From: Bacillota bacterium
GTDB taxonomy: Bacteria > Bacillota > Clostridia > Oscillospirales > Ruminococcaceae
Assembly: GCA_023457355.1 (NCBI GenBank)
Contig: JAEWLW010000015.1
Span: forward strand, 1 to 25,208
Length of the DNA stretch: 25,208 bases
Direction: 5' to 3'
The notes below the pieces were generated by a model. The model was not told the origin of the DNA. It did not search any database and worked only from the letters and a program-made list of their open reading frames with translations. Each line of letters opens with the position of its first letter. Position 1 is the stretch's first letter. This document shows, one piece after another, positions 1-6,797 of this stretch. The translations under genes were made by a program, and so were the position numbers.

Positions 1-7
1 GATATTT

Positions 8-117
8 GTGCTATACTTGCTTTTGTCAAACTCCATCTGATGTCATTCTCTCTTTGTGTTTTGTAGTGATTACACTTTGAGAGTGTCATTTTGATGGAGT
101 TTGTTTTCATATAGCAC
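8..117. repeat. Long imperfect inverted repeat of unknown function
   Basis: Two arms of about 50 nt face each other. Perfectly matched blocks are GTGCTATA (8-15) with TATAGCAC (110-117), and CAAACTCCATC (27-37) with GATGGAGTTTG (93-103). Further in, a CTCTC and a GAGAG block can also pair, with small mismatches between blocks. As RNA this would be one long stem with internal loops. No open reading frame lies inside it. It may be a structured RNA, part of a regulatory leader or terminator for a gene left of the window, or a remnant of a small non-autonomous mobile element. The sequence alone does not decide. Confidence 0.55.
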
Positions 118-168
118 CACGGGTTAAGTTAATCCTCCATGTTCTTATCGCAGGAACAAAGCGTACAA

Positions 169-208
169 ACGAAAAAGAGCCGTCCGCAAAGCGGCAGCTC
201 TTTTTCGT
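169..208. terminator. Bidirectional intrinsic terminator downstream of noc
   Basis: The outer stem ACGAAAAAGAGC (169-180) pairs with GCTCTTTTTCGT (197-208). An inner CCGC/GCGG stem (184-187 with 191-194) lies inside it. Runs of A on one side and T on the other let it work on both strands. It sits 26 bp beyond the noc stop codon, so noc is probably the last gene of its leftward transcript. Confidence 0.85.
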
Positions 209-233
209 GTCAATCAGCCGGGGAGATTTATCA

Positions 234-1082
234 TCAAAGCACCGTCCTTATTGGCGGCGTCTGACTTCGCTTTTTTTTATCGGTGCTTGCTTTTGGAATT
301 ACAATGGTATAGATAATATTTTTTTCATCCTCGGTTTTTTGGGTCTTGGCATCAATACCCGCCTGCTTCATCACCTCAATGGCGTGACCGATGGTTGAAG
401 TAAACAGGCGCAGATCCTTTAAGATGAGAATACGACCACCCTGTTTTGGCGCCGGCTTCTTTTGAATTCCTTCGACCAGCTTCTCAGTCTGTGTGACGGT
501 GAGATGCTCTTTGATGAGCCTTGAGACCACCTCTTCCAGTTGGGCGTATCCACAAAGCGGCAGTAAAGCTCTTGCGTGCCGTTCGGTTAATCCGGCCGTG
601 ATCAGCCTGTCCACTTGTCTCTTGGGCAGCCGAAGCAACCGGAGCTTATTGGCTACCGCGGGCTGTGATAACCCCAGCCGCTGGGCGGCCTGCTGCTGGG
701 TTAACGCCTGCGTTTTGATAAGCATCGCAATGGCCTGTGCCTCTTCATAAAAGGTCAGGTCCTGCCGCTGCATATTTTCAATAATTGCAAGTGCGGCGCT
801 GCGGCGGTCGTCCGCTTCTTCCAACAGTGCCGGGATGCTGGTTTCACCCAACATTTTAAATGCCATCAGCCTTCGCTCGCCCGCAATGAGCTGAAAGCGT
901 TCATTCACTTTCCTGACGAGCACCGGTGAAATCAGGCCGTTTTCTTTTATTGACAGCGCCAGTTCCTCCAGCGCCTTCTGGTCAAAAATCTGACGGGGTT
1001 GTGCCGGATTTGAATCGATACTGTCCAGCGGAATCAACCTGACCCGCGAAAAACTATTGCCCAGCAGCGGCAGAAACCCCAT
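234..1082 (-). CDS. noc: Nucleoid occlusion protein Noc (ParB/Spo0J family CTPase-type DNA-binding protein)
   Basis: This 282-residue ParB-family protein has a ParB/Srx-type N domain with the CTP-binding GERR box (68-71) and the ENMQR motif (102-106), followed by a helix-turn-helix around 127-152. The four positions known to separate Noc from ParB in DNA choice read Gln140, Lys146, Arg151 and Arg168. Bacillus Noc has Q, K, K, R and ParB has R, T, A, G, so Noc-type specificity is predicted. The short hydrophobic N-terminus (MGFLPLLG) could serve like the membrane-targeting helix of Bacillus Noc. I chose the ATG at 1082, which has a GGGGGTG ribosome site 6 nt upstream; GTG at 1091 or TTG at 1097 are alternatives. 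It has its own promoter and a terminator behind it. Unlike many Firmicutes, no parA follows within the window. Confidence 0.88.
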   Translation of the reverse strand: MGFLPLLGNSFSRVRLIPLDSIDSNPAQPRQIFDQKALEELALSIKENGLISPVLVRKVNERFQLIAGERRLMAFKMLGETSIPALLEEADDRRSAALAIIENMQRQDLTFYEEAQAIAMLIKTQALTQQQAAQRLGLSQPAVANKLRLLRLPKRQVDRLITAGLTERHARALLPLCGYAQLEEVVSRLIKEHLTVTQTEKLVEGIQKKPAPKQGGRILILKDLRLFTSTIGHAIEVMKQAGIDAKTQKTEDEKNIIYTIVIPKASTDKKKRSQTPPIRTVL

Positions 1083-1107
1083 TGTACACACCCCCAAAAA
1101 TAAAACA

Positions 1108-1135
1108 GTATATTCCCCTGTTAAGTGGAATATAC
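1108..1135. promoter_or_regulatory. Palindromic operator-like site over the noc promoter
   Basis: A perfect 9-bp inverted repeat, GTATATTCC (1108-1116) and GGAATATAC (1127-1135), is separated by 10 bp. The right arm contains the -10 box of the predicted leftward noc promoter and the left arm lies just downstream of the expected start point. That is the position of a repressor site. It does not match the parS or Noc-site consensus, so the binding protein is unknown. Confidence 0.6.
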
Positions 1136-1157
1136 CATTTATTGGAATTTATGGCAA
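1129..1157 (-). promoter_or_regulatory. Predicted sigma-A promoter of noc
   Basis: Read on the minus strand, TTGCCA (1157-1152) and TATATT (1134-1129) are separated by 17 bp. Both are close to the vegetative consensus. The expected start point lies about 40 bp upstream of the noc ATG. Confidence 0.7.
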
Positions 1158-1262
1158 GAATTTTTGATCGCGCAACCCGACAGATTGTCCATATTCTGCC
1201 GGGCTTTCAACAGAATGCGTGTGTAATCCGTTATAATCGCTAAAATTATAGTTGATTAACTT

Positions 1263-1294
1263 AAAAAACAGGCCGCAAGGGTGGGCTGGTTTTC
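1263..1294 (-). terminator. Possible terminator after the EamA gene
   Basis: On the minus strand an imperfect stem (AAAACCAG with CTGTTTT, plus a CC/GG pair) is followed by six T residues. The stem has a bulge and a mismatch, so the call is tentative. Confidence 0.45.
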
Positions 1295-1313
1295 AGATTA
1301 ATGGTCTAATATT

Positions 1314-1748
1314 TTATTTAAGGTTTATCAGCATCAGTCCGCCAAGGCATAGCATCAGCCCGCCTATTTGAACGGGCCTGACGTTTTCACGGTAAAATAA
1401 TACGCCGACAATAACCAGCAGCACCGCCAGCGTGATATTGGCGATCAATGAGCAGATACTGATATTCCAGCCTGCCCGATAAGCCAGAATATACCCGATC
1501 TCCAGGCCGATAATGCTGCCTGTAAGCAAAATGGCCGTCCAGTTTACGCCCTTAAAGTTATCAATAGAAAAACTCCCGGTTTGAAGCCGCATCATTAAAA
1601 GGGCACAAAAAGCCGCCGCTAAATAGGTAACGACCAGCGATGCAAAGGCATTGGCACCTGCGGGTGTCGCCTTTGCGGCAATATTGTAAAACAGATTTGA
1701 ACAGACGATCAGTACGATGGGCAAAAGTGTACCAAATTCATTTGTCAT
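1314..1748 (-). CDS. Single-domain EamA/DMT-family transporter
   Basis: This is a 144-residue membrane protein with about five hydrophobic helices (roughly 8-28, 36-54, 71-90, 98-118 and 125-143). The C-terminal pattern FYRENVRPVQIGGLMLCLGG is typical of EamA (drug/metabolite transporter superfamily) domains, where an FxE motif precedes the last helix. Most family members carry two such domains in about 300 residues. A half-size protein would be expected to work as a dimer. The substrate cannot be predicted. The ATG at 1748 has AAAGGA 9 nt upstream; a GTG at 1769 would overlap the rsmG end and is less likely. It starts 17 bp after rsmG and is probably co-transcribed with it. It is not a standard member of the origin cluster and looks inserted between rsmG and noc. 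Confidence 0.75.
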   Translation of the reverse strand: MTNEFGTLLPIVLIVCSNLFYNIAAKATPAGANAFASLVVTYLAAAFCALLMMRLQTGSFSIDNFKGVNWTAILLTGSIIGLEIGYILAYRAGWNISICSLIANITLAVLLVIVGVLFYRENVRPVQIGGLMLCLGGLMLINLK

Positions 1749-1765
1749 GTTTATTTTTCCTTTAT

Positions 1766-2476
1766 TCACAGCGGTTTTTCATTGAGCCTGACACGCTGGC
1801 GAGGATATTTTGCCGGTGTAGTCTTCACCTTTTCTATCACAATCAGCGTTCTTTGCCCTTGGTCAGCCAGCGCATATTCTCGCACGGCTGAAACAGCGCC
1901 GCCCAGCACACGAATTGCATTTTTAGCGGCCGCTATTTCCGCGCCGCAATCGGGCCCTTTAAGCGCCAGCATTTTTCCGCCCACTTTTAAAAGCGGCAGG
2001 CAATATTCACAGAGAACCGCCAGTTGCGCCACTGCGCGCGACGTCGCATAATCAAACTGTGCCCTCAGTTTTACATCCGCTCCGGCCATTTCGGCACGGG
2101 CATGAACAAAAATATTTTGCTGCCCAAGCAACTTGGAGAGCTCGGTTAAAAAGACCAGTCGTTTATTCAGGCTATCAAGCAATGTCAGATTGATATCCGG
2201 CCGCATAACCTTGAGCGGCACGCCGGGAAACCCCGCACCGGTGCCGACATCAATCAGCGAAGCCCCCTGCGAAATTTCGACAAACGCGAGGGGAAGGATG
2301 CTGTCTGCAAAGTGTTTGATAGCAATTTCATCGGGGTCTGTGATGGCGGTGAGATTCACTTTATTGTTATATTCCAATAAAAATTCACTATAAGTATTGA
2401 AATACCCGCTCTGCTGTGCATCTAACGCCAGACCAAAACCAGCCACACAGGCCGAAATTTTTTCGATTGGAATCAT
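1766..2476 (-). CDS. rsmG: 16S rRNA (guanine-N7)-methyltransferase RsmG
   Basis: RsmG uses S-adenosylmethionine to methylate N7 of G527 in the 530 loop of 16S rRNA. In other bacteria its loss gives low-level streptomycin resistance. The 236-residue protein has the SAM-binding glycine motif DVGTGAGFPG (76-85), preceded by the family block around YNNKVNLTAI (36-45). Further on is the ALKGP segment expected in this family. Length is normal. The ATG at 2476 overlaps the mnmG stop by 4 bp (ATGA), implying translational coupling. This gene order, mnmG then rsmG (gidA-gidB), is standard near Firmicutes origins. Confidence 0.96.
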   Translation of the reverse strand: MIPIEKISACVAGFGLALDAQQSGYFNTYSEFLLEYNNKVNLTAITDPDEIAIKHFADSILPLAFVEISQGASLIDVGTGAGFPGVPLKVMRPDINLTLLDSLNKRLVFLTELSKLLGQQNIFVHARAEMAGADVKLRAQFDYATSRAVAQLAVLCEYCLPLLKVGGKMLALKGPDCGAEIAAAKNAIRVLGGAVSAVREYALADQGQRTLIVIEKVKTTPAKYPRQRVRLNEKPL

Positions 2477-4365
2477 TTTTTTACTTCTTCCTCCCTCCGG
2501 CGCCTGGAAAGCTCTAACATCAACACTGAAATGTCGGCGGGGGATACCCCCGAAATATTCATGGCTGCCCCCAGACTTTGCGGCGCAACCTTTTTAAGTT
2601 TTTCACGCGCTTCAATTCTAAGCCCCTTTATATTTGAAAAATCAATGCCGCTAAGATCCATATTGCGCAGACGCTGCATCTCGGCTGCCTGCGCCCGTTG
2701 TTTTTGAATATACCCGGCATATTTAATCTCAATTTCAACCTGATCCGCCACCGAACGCGGGAGCTGCGGCCGTTTTTCATCAAACGGGGCCAACATGGCA
2801 TAGGTTATCTGTGGCCGACGCAGCAAATCAGCTATCTTGATGCCGCTTGCAACAGATGCCGTCCCCTCAGTCTCCAGTAATTGATTCAATGGCACAGTGG
2901 GGGAAAGCGTTGTGTTTTGCAGGCGGGTAATCTCATCCAGGCGCTGCTGTTGACGCCGTAAAAACTGCTGCCAGCGCGCGTCGGTAATCAGCCCGGTTTC
3001 CCACCCCTTCGGGGTAAGGCGGGTCTCGGCGTTATCCTGCCGGAGCAATAGCCGGTATTCTGAGCGCGAGGTCATCATGCGGTAGGGTTCTGTGGCGCCC
3101 TTGGTAGTCAAATCGTCTATCAGCGTGCCAATGTAGCTTTCATCCCGCGCCATAACCAGCGGTGCTAAACCATCAAGTGCACGCACAGCGTTAATGCCAG
3201 CGACAAGGCCCTGCGCCGCCGCTTCTTCATAGCCCGATGTGCCGTTAAACTGCCCCGCCCCAAAAAGATTTTCAACCTGTTTGCACATCAAAGAAGGGTA
3301 AAGCGCCAGCGGGTCGATGCAATCGTACTCGATGGCGTATGCCGGACGCATCACTTTTACCTGTTCCATACCCGCAATGGAATGATAAAAAGCAAGCTGA
3401 ACCTCAAAGGGCAATGAACTGCTCATGCCCTGCAAATACATTTCTTCCGTATCCGCACCCATCGGCTCAACAAAAAGCTGGTGCCGCTGTTTATCCGCAA
3501 AACGCACCACCTTATCTTCTATGGAGGGGCAGTAACGCGGGCCCACCCCTTCAATAACGCCCGCAAAAAGAGGGGAGCGGTGCAGATTGGCCCGGATGAT
3601 CTCATGCGTTTTTAAATTTGTATAACCGATGTGACACACTGCTTTGTTAAAAAGAATTTTTTCATCCGTATCCGCTGAAAACGGAATAATCTCTTCATCG
3701 CCGGGCTGAACCTCCAATTTGGAAAAATCAATGGAGTTCCGGTTGACACGCGCAGGCGTGCCGGTTTTAAACCGGCGCATGGGCAACCCAAGTGCTCGCA
3801 GGCAATCACCAAGCGCATTGGCGGGGTGACAGCCGTCCGGACCCGACGCTTGAGAAAATTCGCCGATAAAAACTTTGCCCTTCAAGTAGGTCCCCGTCGC
3901 AATAATAGCGGCACGTACCGGATAAACCGCACCCAACATGGTGGCCACTGCGCAAACCGCACCGTTTCCGGTCTTAATTTCCACCACCTCGGCCTGTATC
4001 AGGTCAAGATTGGGCGTATTTTCTATCACCTGCTTCATCACCTGATGATAACGCACCCGGTCGCTTTGGACGCGCAGCGAATGAACCGCCGGCCCTTTGC
4101 CCCGGTTGAGCATCCGGCTTTGAAGCATGGTCTTATCCGCAGTACGGCCCATCTCGCCGCCAAGGGCATCAATTTCGCGGACAATGTGGCCTTTGGCCGT
4201 TCCGCCTATCGACGGGTTACAGGGCATATTGGCGACGGCGTCCAACGATATCGTAAACAGCGCCGTCTTTTTTCCAAGGCGGGCCGCCGCCAACGCTGCT
4301 TCGCAACCCGCATGCCCCGCCCCAATAACAGCGATATCATAGCTTTCTGCAACAAATTCGGTCAT
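2473..4365 (-). CDS. mnmG: tRNA uridine-5-carboxymethylaminomethyl modification enzyme MnmG (GidA)
   Basis: MnmG is the FAD-dependent partner of MnmE. Together they install the (carboxymethyl)aminomethyl group at C5 of wobble U34 in tRNAs reading NNA/NNG codons. The 630-residue protein starts with a Rossmann dinucleotide-binding motif GAGHAG (14-19), followed by the signature CNPSIGG (Cys48) and KGHIVREIDALGGEMG. The second conserved cysteine is in RYCPSIEDK. FKTGTPARV is another family signature. Length is normal (about 620-640). GGGGGA lies upstream of the ATG. It follows mnmE by 58 bp, so the MnmEG pair is likely co-transcribed and co-expressed with rsmG. Confidence 0.97.
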   Translation of the reverse strand: MTEFVAESYDIAVIGAGHAGCEAALAAARLGKKTALFTISLDAVANMPCNPSIGGTAKGHIVREIDALGGEMGRTADKTMLQSRMLNRGKGPAVHSLRVQSDRVRYHQVMKQVIENTPNLDLIQAEVVEIKTGNGAVCAVATMLGAVYPVRAAIIATGTYLKGKVFIGEFSQASGPDGCHPANALGDCLRALGLPMRRFKTGTPARVNRNSIDFSKLEVQPGDEEIIPFSADTDEKILFNKAVCHIGYTNLKTHEIIRANLHRSPLFAGVIEGVGPRYCPSIEDKVVRFADKQRHQLFVEPMGADTEEMYLQGMSSSLPFEVQLAFYHSIAGMEQVKVMRPAYAIEYDCIDPLALYPSLMCKQVENLFGAGQFNGTSGYEEAAAQGLVAGINAVRALDGLAPLVMARDESYIGTLIDDLTTKGATEPYRMMTSRSEYRLLLRQDNAETRLTPKGWETGLITDARWQQFLRRQQQRLDEITRLQNTTLSPTVPLNQLLETEGTASVASGIKIADLLRRPQITYAMLAPFDEKRPQLPRSVADQVEIEIKYAGYIQKQRAQAAEMQRLRNMDLSGIDFSNIKGLRIEAREKLKKVAPQSLGAAMNISGVSPADISVLMLELSRRRREEEVKK

Positions 4366-4423
4366 CCCAAAAATCCCCCAAGTAGATTTTTCAACATATA
4401 TTGAAAGTTTTCAACATGTTTTC

Positions 4424-5779
4424 CTATTTCCCAACACAGAACTTCGAAAAAACCTGTTCAATGACAGTTTGCGAGGCGCTGCGTCCCGTCAATTCGGCAA
4501 GCGGAGAAATTGCGTCTTCAATCAAAATTCCAGCCACATCCAGCGTGACGCCGGATTCAAGATGAAAAATGGCTTCATAAAGCGATTTTTCAGCACGTAA
4601 AATACAATCGAATTGGCGTTGGGAAGCAATAAGGCATCCGTCTTGCGTCAAGGTGATGCCCAAAGTGTTTTTAATCGCTTTTTTAAGATCTTCAATGCCT
4701 TCTCCCGTTCGTGCTGAAATCTCAACGTCAGCCTGAACAACATGTTGAAAACTATCATTTTTAAGGTCGTTTTTATTAAAAACGACGAGATGTGGTTTTA
4801 AATATATTTGTTTAAGCAGCGTTTTATCCTCATTTGTGACCGGTTTTGAACAATCCAGAAGGTATAAAACCAAATCGCTTGTCTCAATGGCATCCATTGC
4901 ACGGCTGATACCTATGCGCTCAATTTTATCCCCGGTTTCACGAATTCCCGCCGTATCCAGCAGATCAATTTTAATTCCGTCAATCTCAGCGGGCGCTTCG
5001 ATGACATCCCGTGTTGTACCCGCAATATCGGTGACAATAGCGCGTTCGCTTCCACTTAAAAAATTAATCAGCGTTGATTTTCCGACATTTGGGCTACCCG
5101 CAATAGCAACTTTTATGCCTTTTTGTATAAGCCTTCCCGTATTATACTTTTGTTTGAGCTGTTGCAGCTCTGTCTGCACCGTTTTAAAGATTTCCAATAG
5201 TCCTTCTCTGGTAACAGCGGGGGCGTCCTCCTCCTCGGGATAATCACTCCAAACCGCGAGCTGTGCCGCGGCGAAGCTAAGCTCATCACACAAGGCCTGA
5301 ACCCGCCTGCCCAATTCACCGGTTCTGCGTTGCTGCGCCGCATTTGCCGCCAAATCGCTTTCCGCCTCTATCAGCTCTGCTATCGCTTCAGCCTGAGACA
5401 AATCCAGCTTACCGTTTTCAAAGGCCCTTTTTGTAAATTCACCCGCGCCCGCCGGTGCTGCGCCCGCGTTGATGCAGGCGGCCACCAGCTTTGCCGCAAT
5501 CAGCGGATTGCCATGGCACGAAAGCTCAACCATATCTTCGCCGGTATAGCTTTTTGGTGCGCGGTAAACTAAGGCTACCGCCTCATCAATCAGTGCACCG
5601 TCAGCGGAATTTACCTCGCCATAAGCAGCATGGTATCCCGCCAGACTGCTGAGGCTTTGGGCATAATAAGGATGAAAGATTTTTTCAGCAATGGGGATTG
5701 CATCCGCACCGGAAAGGCGCACAACGGCAATAGCGCTGTGGGCGGGCGGCGTACTTAGCGCAGCAATGGTTCTTTTCAT
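4424..5779 (-). CDS. mnmE: tRNA modification GTPase MnmE (TrmE)
   Basis: MnmE is a potassium-dependent dimeric GTPase that binds a folate one-carbon donor and works with MnmG on tRNA wobble uridine. The 451 residues show the TrmE N-terminal folate-binding domain (about 1-118), a helical domain split around a G domain, the P-loop GSPNVGKS (228-235), the switch region GTTRD, DTAG (275-278) and NKND. The C-terminal FCVGK contains the functionally conserved cysteine (Cys448). GGAG lies 8-9 nt before the ATG. A strong terminator after jag sits only 23 bp upstream, so mnmE needs readthrough or a promoter inside the jag end. Confidence 0.97.
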   Translation of the reverse strand: MKRTIAALSTPPAHSAIAVVRLSGADAIPIAEKIFHPYYAQSLSSLAGYHAAYGEVNSADGALIDEAVALVYRAPKSYTGEDMVELSCHGNPLIAAKLVAACINAGAAPAGAGEFTKRAFENGKLDLSQAEAIAELIEAESDLAANAAQQRRTGELGRRVQALCDELSFAAAQLAVWSDYPEEEDAPAVTREGLLEIFKTVQTELQQLKQKYNTGRLIQKGIKVAIAGSPNVGKSTLINFLSGSERAIVTDIAGTTRDVIEAPAEIDGIKIDLLDTAGIRETGDKIERIGISRAMDAIETSDLVLYLLDCSKPVTNEDKTLLKQIYLKPHLVVFNKNDLKNDSFQHVVQADVEISARTGEGIEDLKKAIKNTLGITLTQDGCLIASQRQFDCILRAEKSLYEAIFHLESGVTLDVAGILIEDAISPLAELTGRSASQTVIEQVFSKFCVGK

Positions 5780-5802
5780 GACTTTTTCTCCAAAGATTCT
5801 TT

Positions 5803-5837
5803 AAAAAGGGGATGTTGCAGTGCAACATCCCCTTTTT
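5803..5837. terminator. Intrinsic terminator between jag and mnmE
   Basis: The stem AAAAAGGGGATGTTGCA pairs with TGCAACATCCCCTTTTT around a very short loop. Both sides have A or T runs, so it can act in both directions. It lies 4 bp past the jag stop codon and 23 bp before the mnmE start, separating the RNA-export/membrane gene block from the tRNA modification block. Confidence 0.88.
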
Positions 5838-5841
5838 TATT

Positions 5842-6783
5842 TTACAGGTCAATCTTTCCGTAAAGAGGTTGGTTGGCTGCCTCTGCCGGCGCAACTTCGC
5901 GTTTGCCGCTCTCTTTATAAGGCGCAGGCTTTTCGCGGCGCGGCCCTCTGCCGCGATTCCCGTCACGGCCTTCCCGGTTATCGCGACCGTCGCGATTTTG
6001 ACCGCGATTGCCATGATAGTTATTTCCATCACGGCTTCCGCTGTTCGGACGACCGCGATTTGATTTTCCTCTCGATCGGTTGTCATATCGGTCGCCTGAA
6101 GGCTGAGGACGTGGATTTGTGCTTGAAATAATCACACAACGATTAGGTTCTTCACCAACAGAAGCGGATGTAACGCCTTCAATTTCCGAAATAGTTGCGT
6201 GAATAATCCGGCGCTCATAGGGATTCATCGGCTCAAGCGTAGTATTTCGGCCGGTTTTAATAACGGCGGCCGCCAGTTTTTTAGCCAGCTGCTCCAATGT
6301 ATTGCGCCGTCTCTCACGGTAGTTTCCGGAATCAATGATCACGCGCAGATAATCGCCTTCAACACGGTTGGCGGCCAGCCCGGTCAGATATTGCAGCGCG
6401 TCGAGCGTTTCTCCGCGCCGGCCAATCGCAACACCGGAAACATCCCCGCTGATTTTTAAGGTCAGATTACTTTCCTCCTGTGCCGCCGCCACAGTCACCT
6501 GATTTAAACCCATCGCTTTGACGATATCCGAGACATATTGCTGCGCGACCTTAATTTTCCCATCAAGATCCGGCGCTTTCGCAACGGTTTCAGATACTTC
6601 TGGATCGGGTTCCTCTTTAAAAACACGAACCCTTGCGGGCGTTTGACTCAATCCCAAAAAACCCTTGTGCGGCATATCAATAATTTCAAAATCAATTTCG
6701 TCGCGGGGCAGCCCTAATTGCTCACAGCCGGCATCGATAGCGGCATCCACCGTTCTGCCGGTAGCAATAATCTCTCTGATCAA
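5842..6783 (-). CDS. jag: RNA-binding protein Jag/KhpB (Jag-N, KH and R3H domains) with RG-rich tail
   Basis: Jag (also called KhpB or EloR) is an RNA-binding protein linked to cell elongation and RNA regulation in other Firmicutes. Domains run in order: Jag-N (1-52), a KH domain with GRRG loop (121-124), and R3H with RxxxH (Arg191, His195). From about 222 to 287 follows a disordered tail dominated by Arg, Gly, Asn and Asp, with repeated RG, NRG and RDG units. At 313 residues it is about 100 longer than Bacillus Jag (about 208), mostly because of this tail. The start is a TTG at 6783 with AAGGAG 9 nt upstream, located right at the yidC stop. It lies 14 bp after yidC, the usual neighbour, and is followed by a terminator. 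Confidence 0.93.
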   Translation of the reverse strand: MIREIIATGRTVDAAIDAGCEQLGLPRDEIDFEIIDMPHKGFLGLSQTPARVRVFKEEPDPEVSETVAKAPDLDGKIKVAQQYVSDIVKAMGLNQVTVAAAQEESNLTLKISGDVSGVAIGRRGETLDALQYLTGLAANRVEGDYLRVIIDSGNYRERRRNTLEQLAKKLAAAVIKTGRNTTLEPMNPYERRIIHATISEIEGVTSASVGEEPNRCVIISSTNPRPQPSGDRYDNRSRGKSNRGRPNSGSRDGNNYHGNRGQNRDGRDNREGRDGNRGRGPRREKPAPYKESGKREVAPAEAANQPLYGKIDL

Positions 6784-6797
6784 ATTACTTCACTCCT

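Noticed and set aside
545..553. GTATCCACA, an 8-of-9 match to a DnaA box, inside noc
   Set aside because: Single copy in coding sequence, 8 kb from dnaA; chance match is likely. The same applies to TTATCCGCA near 3500 and 4130 in mnmG.
1176..1203. CCCGACAG / CTGCCGGG stem upstream of noc
   Set aside because: Short stem with a wobble pair, a 12-nt loop and no T run; no function can be assigned.
3826..4404. A 192-codon plus-strand frame opposite mnmG
   Set aside because: Entirely antisense to the conserved mnmG N-terminal half, with no recognisable protein motif.
4406..4753. The 15-mer AGTTTTCAACATGTT at 4406-4420 and its reverse complement at 4739-4753
   Set aside because: One shared 15-mer is about what chance gives in 25 kb on both strands, and one copy is inside mnmE coding sequence.
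5812..6131. Two plus-strand reading frames opposite the jag tail
   Set aside because: They are antisense shadows of the repetitive RG codons; no ribosome site and the minus-strand gene is clear.
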